From: Macrocystis pyrifera
Taxonomy: Eukaryota > Sar > Phaeophyceae > Laminariales > Laminariaceae
Assembly (NCBI GenBank): GCA_031763025.1
Contig: JASSKH010000009.1
Coordinates: 434,001-498,000 of the forward strand
DNA: 64,000 nucleotides
Direction: 5' to 3'
In this document: piece after piece, positions 50,801 through 60,900 of the stretch
Layout of the letters: each line of letters begins with the position of its first letter
Numbering within the stretch: position 1 is the first letter of the stretch
The notes under the pieces: generated by a model
What the model was told of the DNA's origin: nothing
The model's input: only the letters and a program-made list of their open reading frames with translations
Database searches by the model: none
Program-made: the position numbers and the translations under genes

Positions 50801-53800
50801 GCATACTACCAGGTATGTGGCAGTATTTGGCAAATGTTCACATCATAAACGCCCTTAGACTTTATTCAAACCCCTTACAGCAGCAGCAGGTAGCCGACGG
50901 CACGCCGACGCTCTCTATGGAGTAAATGCTGCCGCAGAAAGGCCTCCAGGCACAGCCCATGTACCTCAAAAGTCAGCAGTCCTTCCAGCCCGGCCAAAAT
51001 CCCCTGGGAAAAGCTGGGACGGCTGCTGTTTGTGATTCTTTTTCAGCCCCCGCACAAAACGACACCCATGTCGCATTTACACGGGGCTCACGGCCGGTGT
51101 CTCCAGCCCTATCATCGCTGTTGTCAATGCCACCATGTATCCTCCGTATCTCCCTCTTTTACACAAGTTATACAGTAGCGAGTCTGGCGTGGGGCGTCGT
51201 GGGGTGGTCTGGTTTGAACAACCTTGCGTTGGCGTTATTGGGACAAAATAGCGATTGAAATAGCGGATATCACTTTCCGTAAACTTGCCAACGAAGCAGA
51301 ACGGGAATATATAAAAAAAAAACGTTGGCAAGCTTTTTGCTATTGTGGCGAGTCCAAATTTCCCTAAATCTGCCAATTACGTGTCGTTAGAAAAGCCCCT
51401 AACTATTTTGTAGAATACGGCTGTTAACCGCTATGGAACTCTCAGGATTGAGAGAGGAAAACCTCCGGGAAAAGGCGACGGTTACAGTATGGTATCGGCC
51501 GCCCGAACATTAGTAGCCCTGGCTGGTGGGGTAAGAGATGCGTCCGAAGTACAACGGAGGCGGATGTGCGGCAAGTGGACCAGCAGGATGACATAATGAC
51601 ACTTGTCTTTTGGCACGCTCTTCCATGGAGGTTGATAATGCTGCACTTGTCGCTTTTGAGGTCGCAAAACCTGGGTTCCAAGCGTTAATACGTACCTGGC
51701 ACTTCGTATGCTGTTTGTTGGCGACAGTCGACTCGGCGTTTCCACCTGAATCAGTGTAAAATACCACCAGCCACAATATGTGATGGTCGGCATATCACGT
51801 TCTAAATATCAACATGCGGTCCTATTGCTGAATGCTCGTATATGCGATATTGTGTATGTTCTTCACATTGAACCGTTGTCTCTATACCCATCGACACCCA
51901 CCACACGAAACCCAGAGTCCGTGCTGATTATCGTCCTATAGAGATACATGCAGAGGCAACAAGCAGATATGTAAATCATTGTATGTGTCGATGTTGTATG
52001 TGCGGTATGTGCGGTATGTGCGGTGTCATTCAAGGACCACGAGTAGACGAACCGCTCCCGCGTGCTGCATGTGTCGCGAGGCCCTGAGAACGACTACAAT
52101 AGGTACAGCAGCAGGCAGCAGTGTTCGTTGGCGGCAGTCGAGATAGTGCTTTCACCCCCCTCAATGCTAGAAATCCACAAGGCACACACCGTATGTTGGC
52201 CTCCATGCACATTTTTAGTGTAGAAGTCAATATCGATGTTGCATGCGCGGTGCTTGCTGTATGTTGCGGTACTATGTGCATGCTATGTGCGTGCAGGGGT
52301 TAGGAACAGAAAATATCAAACAGTTGTTGTTGTTGTTGTTCTCACATTAACCCATCGACAAAAATCTAGTCCGTGGTCACAGCACAGGCAGGCTCCACTA
52401 TCTCTGGAGTGGAGGGATACCTCGTGACAATGCATGATCGTGAGTGTCGATGTTGTATGCGTGGTATGTACGGTATATTGTGCATGCAGGGAAAACGAGC
52501 AGACGAACCGCCTTCTGGTGCTTCACGTGTCGCAAGACCCGGAGAGCGGGACTATCAAGACCCTGAGCAAGCACATTGAGATGTTCGACACAATGTATCC
52601 CAAGATCAAGATTTCACTCCTCACCGTGACCGGCACCTTCAGCCCCGAGCTCATTGACTGGCTGTCAAAGTGAGATGTGTACTCGGTACCTTACCATTGA
52701 ACTCGGCGGTTTGTTAAAACTACTACTGTTAAGATAAACTAGATCAATGTGTTTTTTCATTCAATTTCTGTTGTTGATTCTTGGCTTGGATTGCAATGCA
52801 GCATTTAATATTTTAGACTCAGTAGTAAACACAGTACAGCATCACTGGCGCGTGAATATGTCACACCTCGTACAGATCAGATAGATCAGATAGATCACGA
52901 TCTACTGTAGACCATTTAGATCGTAACTTGCCGCTACGAGATGCTGTGCAGGATCTGTTCAGTACAGATCCAACGCGGGAATCATGTTGTAGACAATGTA
53001 GATTATACTGCTTCCACCTGGTAACATGAGCTAGATAATACAGATCATACAGATCAGGACTATGTCTGGCCTGAAAAATGTGGACCATGAAGTGTCTGTG
53101 GGAATCGATTATCTGTCCAAGACGTGGAGTATGTTTCAAGTTTTCGGGTATACAGCTTCCGGCCTCGACATATTGACCGCTCTGTTACTATCGAATTGCA
53201 TTTCGATATTGACGCCATCAGGCGTGGACTGCAATAATTCACTCCCGATTCAGCGCTATTGCTTGTGCGGGCTCTGGTCGCGGCTTGAGACGGCGAATCG
53301 CAATATGATCAGGAGGCGGGAAAATGTGTCCGGGCCGATGCCTTTTATGTGTTGGTGCGATCTGGTGGAGCGTTCCGGGCGTTCTTTGTGGAACGTCTAC
53401 CGCAGTTTTTGGTCGGTATAATACACCGGTGTTACGCATGTCATACCTAGTACTATACCCGCACCTCTTCGACTTATGCCTTGGTGTTAAAATTGACGAT
53501 ATTCAAATCTTGTATATTGTACTGCAGACACCACCCCCCTATGCTGTGCTACCCGTTGCTGGTGCTGCTGCTGCTTCTACCCCTCTAACTGTTGGTTGTA
53601 TATTGCTGTCACTGCTAATGACGTTTAAAATGACTGCTTCTAACGCGAACCTCTGTCGTTTACGTTCTTTTGCGGCTTCACGTGCTTGGGGCGATGGTGG
53701 TGTTAAGGGAGCTGGGAGTGCTTAAGGTGGGCTTCGCGCGACGCGGGCGCGGCCAGTGCGATTTGTTTTGGTTCATTTATTCCTGGTATTCCGTTTGCCC

Positions 53801-55365
53801 TCCGGCAATGTGCAGCGTGAGCATTTCAATCACAAAGGGTGACGGCGAAACAGAAACTGGAGAGTGCTACAAGTACGCTGAGACTTGACTGTACGATAGT
53901 AAAAAACTGGACGATGCCTTTGGTTGTCTTTCCCTGGTATTTTGTTATGAAGCTTGATGTCAGGAGTCGACGTTCTTCCTCTTTGTCTGGTTTGAATTTA
54001 CACCCACATCTACCGTAGTACGTTTCGAGGTGGCATGGCGCAATGTTGCATCTAGGCGGGCAGAGGAGGGTGGCCCCTCGCTCGCTGTTTTAGTCGACCT
54101 TGCCCGAAGAAACTGCGACCCTGCCTCGTACCGTCGCCCGATTGAGCGTCAGTATGTTCAATTTTATCGTACATGTGATCGTCAGTGCAATCAATGCATA
54201 CACGTATGAATATTAAAGATGAGTTTTGAGGGAAATTTCGATCGCCCAGCACAAGCATTTTTTCAAGATTGTTCAAACATGCGTACGGCACACTGTCGGA
54301 GGGAAAATTATGGCCGGTAATAACTTGATCAATGTGAAGACTTTCTTTTTAAATGCGTGTTTTACACACCGTACCGCTGAAAAAGTGGTTGAAAAGCAAC
54401 AATACTGGACAGGTGTACATATTTGTTGCCTGCACTTTGTATGTGTGTGCTTTTCACACTAGAGCGTTCTTTCTACCCATCGACATCCAGCCCAACCAGT
54501 GTCCGTGCCGATTCTTCTATCCTCGAGAGATATAAGTTATGTGGTGACAAAACTACGCCACAGAGATACTACATTGTTATGCAGTAAGCAGAGTAGACCA
54601 TGCAATGCCATGTCAACGTACTGGATACGACAGGCACGAGATACACATTCTACGGAAGAGAGCAAAAATAATTTTAGAAAAAAACAATCGAAAATAAGAA
54701 GGAGAAACATGTAAAGGACTGATATGCTACTATTTAATAGAGTTTTACGTTCGTAAATGCTCAAGGCGACCCTCTGCAACCGTATGATACCCTTTCTGAT
54801 GGTGTTCAACTGCAATCTCTTGTTTTTAATTGTTTTTTCGAGTGACGGAACTCGAATCTCGATTTGAATAAATTCGTCCCCTGGTAGGGGGACGGGGGGG
54901 ACAGTATACTATTAATACCGTGCTGTGGTACATCATGTAAAGGACCAGAGCGTAGTTTTACTGAAAATCAGGCTCCCTCCATCGCGGGGCGAGGAGTGCA
55001 GGTATATCGAAACACGAGTTTCGAAAATGATACATTATGAACAGTAAAGATGATTTTTCTTTTGTAATGGTACGACTACAATTTTATTTTTCGTATACCC
55101 CCACCCCCACTCGCTGCAATGCTGTCATTCGCTTTTGTCTTTCAGCGAGCGCAGCAAAAGTTCACTATGGCACAAGCAGGCTTTCCCCCCTTCAATGATC
55201 GGGTTGTAAGTGTATTTTCGTATGCCCCCCCAATCACCCACTCCAATGCCTCTTTTTGCTTCTGTGTTTTCGCCGGCGCAGAACAAGTTCTTCATCACAT
55301 GCCTTGACTCGGTATTCAAGTACAAGATACAAGAGCTTGGTGGAATGCGCGTGATAACGCACTAA
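32976..55365 (+). CDS. Amino acid/polyamine (APC superfamily) permease with C-terminal soluble domain, 16 exons
   Basis: Exons: 32976-33085, 34864-34956, 36449-36617, 37782-37857, 39052-39182, 42314-42430, 43119-43172, 43633-43713, 44918-45142, 46267-46344, 46823-46979, 47899-48055, 48656-48770, 52490-52669, 53708-53726, 55282-55365. The product is about 614 aa. About 12 membrane segments lie within residues 38-475. Signatures: HATAISGNDILSS, YGEAISALPMNGGAYNVL, GVSGFESSSQFVEEQ, RMAKDRCLPQ and GDISTLAGVYTFSF. Residues about 483-614 form a soluble tail (DEPFVFFCKQADTYVINK, LLTVTGTFSPELIDWLSK, IQELGGMRVITH). Members of this superfamily import amino acids or polyamines by ion coupling; the substrate here is unknown. 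ATG 32976 is the only in-frame start in the first clear exon, but upstream exons are possible. The T run at 46881-46885 has one base too many. The exon ending at 43172 uses a GC donor, and exon 15 is only 19 bp. Confidence 0.9.
34076..34322. repeat. 21-bp tandem repeat, about 12 units (permease intron 1)
   Basis: Each unit is close to GGTTTAAGAGAGCCGTGCTA. ACGG and CCGT within it can pair as a small stem. It is contiguous, without unique spacers, so it is a minisatellite and not a CRISPR-type array. Confidence 0.9.
35008..35032. repeat. (AT)n microsatellite
   Basis: Run of about 12 AT units, followed by a fragment of family R4 (35085-35190). Confidence 0.85.
37225..37470 (+). mobile_element. 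MITE-like family R4, copy 2
   Basis: In the permease intron between exons 3 and 4. Carries ATCTGTATGATGTACTGTAG, CCTGCACAACATCTCATAGC, a (GATA)n run and a TGTCCGACGTGTG end. Confidence 0.7.
39183..39930. repeat. AACTTGAAGCAGATACTG minisatellite starting at the exon 5 donor
   Basis: Units of about 25-30 bp (AACTTGAAGCAGATACTGTA plus TCGTC, and longer CTGCTGTAACATCG variants) follow directly on the permease exon ending ...AATTTGAAGCAG. The core TTGAAGCAG equals the last nine exon bases. Confidence 0.9.
40015..40285 (-). mobile_element. MITE-like family R4, copy 3
   Basis: Complete-looking copy in reverse orientation. Ends are CACATGTCGGACAGATTACG and CTGTCCGAGGCGTG, an imperfect terminal inverted repeat. 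Internal CAACATGAGCTAGATCAT is shared with the other copies. Confidence 0.7.
40528..40550 (+). repeat. Interstitial telomere-like (CCCTAA)n
   Basis: More than three CCTAAC units just upstream of MITE-A copy 2. The complementary run (TTAGGG)n occurs at 57545-57565. Confidence 0.85.
40575..40690. mobile_element. MITE-A copy 2
   Basis: Ends GTTACGGGGGACCATAGTAA and TTACTATGTATGGTCCCTCG; same orientation as copy 1. The right end has four extra bases (TATG). Confidence 0.85.
41690..41945 (+). mobile_element. MITE-like family R4, copy 4
   Basis: CCCGATCTGTATGATCTAGC to GTGTCCGGCGTGTGGAAAG, with a (GATA)n tract before the right end. In the permease intron before exon 6. Confidence 0.7.
44475..44890. 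repeat. C-rich CCCTCACCCCCACC minisatellite immediately upstream of exon 9
   Basis: Almost pure C/A/T on the plus strand for about 400 bp, ending about 30 bp before the acceptor at 44917. The opposite strand is G-run rich and could form quadruplexes. Long ORFs across it (His/Pro-rich) are artefacts. Confidence 0.9.
45143..45675. repeat. Exon-edge-derived minisatellite in the intron after exon 9
   Basis: Repeated blocks TTTATGCTCAGAAAGGTCAG and TTTTGTCAGTCTTAAGCAG-like. The copy near 45648 is identical over 17 bases to the exon 9 end plus donor (TTTATGCTCAGAAAGGT). Confidence 0.9.
46420..46462. repeat. (AGG)n microsatellite
   Basis: About 14 AGG units in the intron after exon 10, flanked by GTAGTG-type repeats. 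Confidence 0.9.
47335..47470. repeat. (ATC)n-rich tract
   Basis: Imperfect ATC/ATCACC units in the permease intron before exon 12; no other feature there. Confidence 0.8.
49274..49302. other. Perfect G/C hairpin
   Basis: CCCCTCCGCC-ATTA-GGGCGGAGGGG inside the intron before exon 14. It could be structural; no further support for a function. Confidence 0.6.
50270..50425. repeat. CCGAGCCCTCCGCGCTCGGG-type minisatellite
   Basis: G/C-rich units of about 24 bp with internal CGAG/CTCG symmetry, in the large permease intron 48771-52489. Confidence 0.8.
51845..51960 (+). mobile_element. Dispersed repeat R3, copy 4 (truncated)
   Basis: Retains GTTCTTCACATTGAACCGTT and TACCCATCGACACCCA only. Confidence 0.5.
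52855..53100 (-). mobile_element. MITE-like family R4, copy 5
   Basis: Between permease exons 14 and 15. Carries CGTAACTTGCCGCTACGAG, GGATCTGTTCAGTACAGATC and AACATGAGCTAGATAATACA. Confidence 0.65.
54435..54720 (+). mobile_element. Dispersed repeat R3, copy 5
   Basis: Close to copy 1 (24195-24470), with an A-rich tail, in the intron before the last permease exon. Confidence 0.7.
55091..55281 (+). repeat. Tandem duplication of the terminal-exon acceptor region
   Basis: TCGTATACCCC...GCGCAG-CAAAAGTTCAC (55091-55160) and TCGTATGCCCC...GCGCAG-AACAAGTTCTT (55218-55296) are diverged copies about 127 bp apart. Only the second continues the permease reading frame to its stop. Confidence 0.7.
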
Positions 55366-56963
55366 AATGCGGCATGCTGTCACTAGCAGTACCCTACGTA
55401 TTGGGTAGAGACTACAGTACTATACTCGTAGGGATGGGGTACAGAGTGTAGTATCGATAGAGTACAATACGTATATAGGGTGCAGAGTACACCAGAGTAA
55501 GTTAACGGGTACGCCGAGTTTTAGGAGTACACTATAGGATGTACCGCAGAGTACACTCTAGAGAACACTGACCACTATACGCCATGCCTGGTACAGTATA
55601 CCTGGACACTATAGGTTACACTAGAATAATCAAACGAATATTATTTATAGGAGAGTGTTGGTCCAATTGGCGACCGTGACGAGCGCGTTCAAGGTATAAA
55701 ACATGTGCTCGATTATACTCTAGTCCTATGAAAAGAACTACGAGTACATGTATGTATACGTATGGCACGATCTGTCTGCCTGTAGCCTCTACATTGTGAG
55801 ATGAATGAGCGTTCATTTGTTGGTATTTGAATGAAGAAGTGCTCAAAGTGAGTTCAGTGTTGCTTTGGATCTGATGGGGGACGGTTTCGGTCCTTCTGCG
55901 TGTATGTCGTAAAGGCGGTACACGTCGCTGTACTTTATTTTTGTCAAACGCACAGCTGATGTTTTAGTTTTAGTAGCAACTCGTGTGTGTTTCCCTACGG
56001 CAAATGCGGGCGTCGAAGGTCATTGACTAGTAGTGCTGTACGCGGCACCCATTGCGCCGCAATTTTGTTGTTTTATTGTGTCACGGATCAGGGATCACTC
56101 TGCAGCAGTGAACATTGTTGCTTTTGTGTCAGGGATCACTCTGCAGTAGTGAACACTCATCTCATACATATTGAGCTCCTCTTTCTGTGTTCCTGCCTGC
56201 CTTGAATGAATCTACTTTTGTGTCGGCATGGTGACGCATGTTTCCAGCCCCCCTGTGCAATTGTGCCGATAATCGTCATCTGGACCTTCCTTTGCCCTAC
56301 CTTTCGACTTTCGATCAGGCGGTACTCTCTCTCGCATCATAGCGTATGTATAACCGATGAATCTTGCATGGTGGGCAAGATCAGGTCTGTCTGTGGATCA
56401 TGTATTGACATATATTTTTCAGTTGTTTAGGTTTGTTTCTAGAGCAGCTTTTTTTTTTTGTTTTGCGTTTTTTCTTCTTTCAGAGTGGACACTGCATTGA
56501 GTTGCCCGAAAGGTGCACCACAAGAGAGATTATAGGAGAAGTATCAGTGATAACAAACATTGCGAGTGTAGTGTGTTGGTGTGTCGCCATTCACAGTATC
56601 CCTTCAACCCCGTTCCTGTCGGAAACAGCGGCAATCTTGCCACCCAAGGGCTTCCCTAGGTAGCAACTTGTAGAGGGAGGGCGCTGGCTTTAATCCTCTC
56701 TGTCGGGGTTGATGTATCAAACAGCTACTGGTATGACCTTATCAGACCGTGCTCTTGATGATAGAGCCCGCGCACTGTTTCCTATAAATAATTATCATTG
56801 TTATACTGTAGCGCGATAGGTCGAGGAGCGAGGAGAGGCAACAAGGAGCGCTCATATTACTCCTGTGGTACCTGCATTGTATGTACTCTGAAACAAGAAC
56901 CAAACAAATTATGTAAATACGAGTGCGTGCTGCATCGCATGATGTTGGCGTACTGTATTGCAG
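55366..56963. other. 3' flank of the permease gene
   Basis: It holds short AGAGTACACT-type repeats (55400-55620) and a 44-bp tandem duplication, GTGTCAGGGATCACTCTGCA type (56085-56155). An acceptor-like TTTCTTTCAG at 56475-56484 precedes a short frame SGHCIELPERCTTREIIGEV that I do not recognise. No confident gene. Confidence 0.5.
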
Positions 56964-57050
56964 GATGGTAACGGTGCCCTCACAGGCGACCGGTTCATCT
57001 TCAAATTCTTGTTCGGGAAGACTTTGCGGAGTTACTCCCAAGCGATTGTG
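56964..57050 (+). CDS. Isolated EF-hand-like exon
   Basis: TATTGCAG precedes and gtgagg follows an 87-bp frame encoding DGNGALTGDRF, then IFKFLFGKTLRS. The first part resembles the second half of an EF-hand loop, but the 12th loop position is Arg where Glu/Asp is usual, so calcium binding would be doubtful. I found neither the preceding nor the following exon with confidence. It could be a pseudo-exon. Confidence 0.3.
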
Positions 57051-57544
57051 GTGAGGATTAACCTAAATTGCCGCCAAATTTTCGCGATCGCAACTGTGGT
57101 CGAGTACCGACAGGCGGCGGAATCCACGCAATGGTTACTGGCCGAGGGGTCAGGGTCCCTGTTCCCGAGCGTTCTAGAAGGCGGCTAGAACGGGGACTTG
57201 GCGTTTACGCCGGCGAGACGACCACTAGCGTCGACACCCATTCATTTGTGGGCGCCTGGCATGGAAGATACGCGGTACACGATCGAGTGCGAGGGGCGGC
57301 GAGTCGTAACATGGATGGTACGACCATGGACATTCTTATGGAGTATATGGGGTGGAAGTCCGCAACCGTCTCATGCAGCTACGTAGGGGTAACAGCACGC
57401 GCGGCAGCAACGGGGGATGAATAGTTCTCCCGAAACGTTCATCGAGGCGGACGCTCTACCGCTATCCGAGTAGTGTACACGTTGTTCGTATAGTGCGTTC
57501 CCACGGGCCAACTGAAGCCGAACCCATTTGAGGCCAAGATAGTA

Positions 57545-57565
57545 CTTAGGGTTAGGGTTAGGGTA
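57545..57565 (+). repeat. Interstitial telomere-like (TTAGGG)n
   Basis: Three and a half TTAGGG units, reverse complement of the run at 40528. Confidence 0.85.
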
Positions 57566-57987
57566 GAAGAAAATACAGCATGAAACCCGCGGGAAGGATC
57601 ACAAGAGACAGACATACTAATGGCACTGCGGAAACCCAAGGAACAACAAGGATGCGTGCGATACCATGCCGTAGCAGAGAGACCTCATTGGTTCCAAACT
57701 AAACGCGAGTTGAAGCGACGACGAAAATTTACTGCAATTTTGGAACCAAAACCGAGGACGCAAGAAGGATATCCCCGGAATGAGACAAAGCCTGCCAGAA
57801 GTACAGCGGGAACAAACAAAGGGGACTTGCTCCGCCAGCGACTTACGGCAGCACGAGAGAGTAGGTAAAAGGTTAGGGAGAACAGAACATCCCGCCCACC
57901 CATCGTTGTGCGCGAGACACGCCGACAACGACATAAGAGTATGTTTGTTTTGAAGTGTTTATTTACCGGAGCAACTACCTACTCTCT

Positions 57988-60900
57988 GCGACGAGGCCCC
58001 GCTTTGTGATTGCCATCGAATCGACGCGGAGGAGGTAGCCCTTGGTGAGAGTCTCCGACTCATCGGAGCGGAGCGCCGTCATTAACTCCAAACTGTAAAC
58101 GTGTTAAAGCGACGACAGCATGTTACCTTGAAATTTTCCATCAAACAAATGGAATGTCGTGTACGGATAGATACCTATACCTCGGTGTGGCTAAGAAAGA
58201 CGTACCCTTGGTACTGCAGCTCGAGGAGAAGACAAAGTTTCGACGTCAGAGCAATACCTTACCACTCTGTCCGGAAACGTAAGGACGGTTGCTTCATTGT
58301 TCCTACATTCCTGACAGTTTACTCTTTGGTTTTCCGTCGACACTTGGAACGAACCACATATTATTTATATGAAAGTTGAAATAAGTCCTGTGCTGTAACT
58401 TAAAACACCTTCGAAACCCGCAGGCGGGCAATTTCCTGTGTTACAACTCATACACTCGAAGCACACTTACTCCACCGCCGAGCAAGCAAGACTCACGAAA
58501 AAAGTGCAAAAATCGACGGTACGTTAGCTTCGACGATGACCCCACGAGCAGAAGTAGCTGAGGCAGAGACACATGTCTGCGCCAAGCCACATCTCCCCCC
58601 GAACCATGTGTGGGTCGAACGCCGTGATTTCGCTGAAATGGTGTTTCGATCAAATTATGTCCCGCCTGAAACACGTGCGGTATCTCGTGTCGACTACGAG
58701 TATCTTGTTTGACTGTGACGGAGGCTTCCGCCGGTAGGTTTTGATGCTTCTCATCGTCAAGAGTAGACACAAAACGTTCGAGGCTGTTATTAATAGCTCC
58801 GTGCACTGGGCTTGCCCGACTCAAAATGGGATGCCTGTCTGCAATGTCCATCCCGGTGCCTTGTGCCTCGCCCCATCAGCATCACAGCAGCACCTCTCGA
58901 ACTTAGCCTCGACCTACAATTCAGATGACTCCTATGTCAAGTAATTTCTCTAGCACAATGCTGAGAGCGAGTCATTTTCACTTTCCAGCACAATACTGAA
59001 ATCGTGTCATTTTGTTTGCGAAGGTCGGGTATTTCGTCTAGAATACCTCATGTGGCTGTCTCTTGTTTCTCATCGTTGAGGCAACGGATCGACACAAAAC
59101 GTTTACCTCCGTTCACTGGGCTTGTCCGGTTCTAAGCGGGCTGACTGCCGACAATGTCAATCCCGTTGCCTTGTCCCATGAGCCAGTATAATGTGCTTAC
59201 ATTGCGGACGGTGTCGAAGGCTTCGAGATAAAAAATAGTCTGTCCGAGAAATGGCCTAGGCATGCAAGCCAGAGGACTGCTCTTAAATCAAGTCATTCCT
59301 CTAGCACAACCTTGAATCCATTATCATTTTTTCTAGCACATTGCTAAAATCACGTAAAATGGGTTTGCGAAAGTCGAGTATCTCCTGTTGAGTATCTCGT
59401 GTGGCTGTCTCATGTTTTTCCTCGTCTAGACAACGTATCGACACAGAACGCTCAAGGTTATCATCTCCGTTCACTGGGTTTGTCTGGCTCTAAGCGGGTT
59501 GCCTGCCGGCAATGCCTATATCCCGTTGCCGTGTCCAACGACCCACCAGCATGTGCTCATATTGCGGACAGCGTCGTAGGATTCGAGAAAAAAAATGAAC
59601 TCTGTCCGAGAATTCGCCTTGGCGTACAGGTCAGATTACTCTTCTTATACCACGTCATTTTCTCTAGCTTAATGTTAAAACTGAGTCTACAAACTGTTCG
59701 AGGCTATCATCTTCGTTCACTGGGCTCACCCGACGCTAAGCGACCAGTAGTTTTTACCGCTTTAAGGAAGATTTTGGCGGTGATCACGGACACTTTTGGA
59801 CTTCTCGAGACAGAAATCCCAGGCAAACTTAGGGAATCCCCCCGATGGTCCATACTACATACTATTACTGCTACATACATCAGAGTGGCGCGTGGTCCGC
59901 ACCACCCTGCGCGGTGATGTTTGTTATTCACCGCAATACCCACAACAAGTTCCGGTGGCCTATGGTACGCCCCGGATGCCCTAGCTCAAACTCGAGGCCA
60001 GCATATTGCTGTACCACTCGAGCGAGTCAGCCACCCTAGTCGACGCGAAGTAAGAGATGTGAATAAATACCAAGAGGAAAGGAATGACTGCCATGTGCGA
60101 TGTCTCAGCACAAGAAGCAGTTCCGTTTTACACCCTACACAATCCTCATACACTTGAAACCCGGAGATATATCCCAGATAGCCCCTGTAGACCACATCCG
60201 TTACATCATAATGCACTCCACCTATGATACCCGGGGATGTGTGCAGGATGTCCCCTGATGACCACAGCCCCCCCCCAGAGCGAATCCACAGGCCCAAAGG
60301 GACTTGGGCCGCCAAATCAAGCTTGATAAAGGCACCTGGCATATGACGAGAGACCCTGTCGTCGGCCCAATAAAGCCGTTGCTGGCTTGCAATACATTGC
60401 GCTGCCCATCAATCGAATGTTCTCCTCGTCGGTTTCACCAGGTCAAGAATAGCAGCCCTAACCCTACGAGTGCTACAACCTCAACCAATGCACTGTCATA
60501 CTATAATATAGCAACTCTGCTAGGGACACAAGTAGCGCTTGTATGTCCCGTCCAAAATCGACATTTTGGCACTGCGTTTGGAACGAGGCGCACTTATTAA
60601 TAGGAGCAACCAACCACGGAAGAAGGCGTGAATGCGACAGGGCCAGCGCTAAGCCAGACTCTCTATAGACGGTGTACCCTAAAACACAACAGTACGGGAA
60701 ACCTATTAATAGTCATGATCAGCCAATATATCCGGTTGATCCACACATCTGAACCGCCAATAAATCTGATTGGTCAACACACCTGATCCGCCAACACGTC
60801 TGATTCGCTAGTGCATCTGATGTGTCAACACGTCTGGCTCGTCAAAACACGTGCTTCGCTATAATGGGGAGTGGCCAACACATCTGGTTCGTCAACGTCA

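Noticed and set aside
57617..57934. Basic 82-aa plus ORF (MALRKPKEQQ...) and its antisense partner
   Set aside because: Charged but featureless, with no neighbouring exon in phase. Kept out of the annotation.
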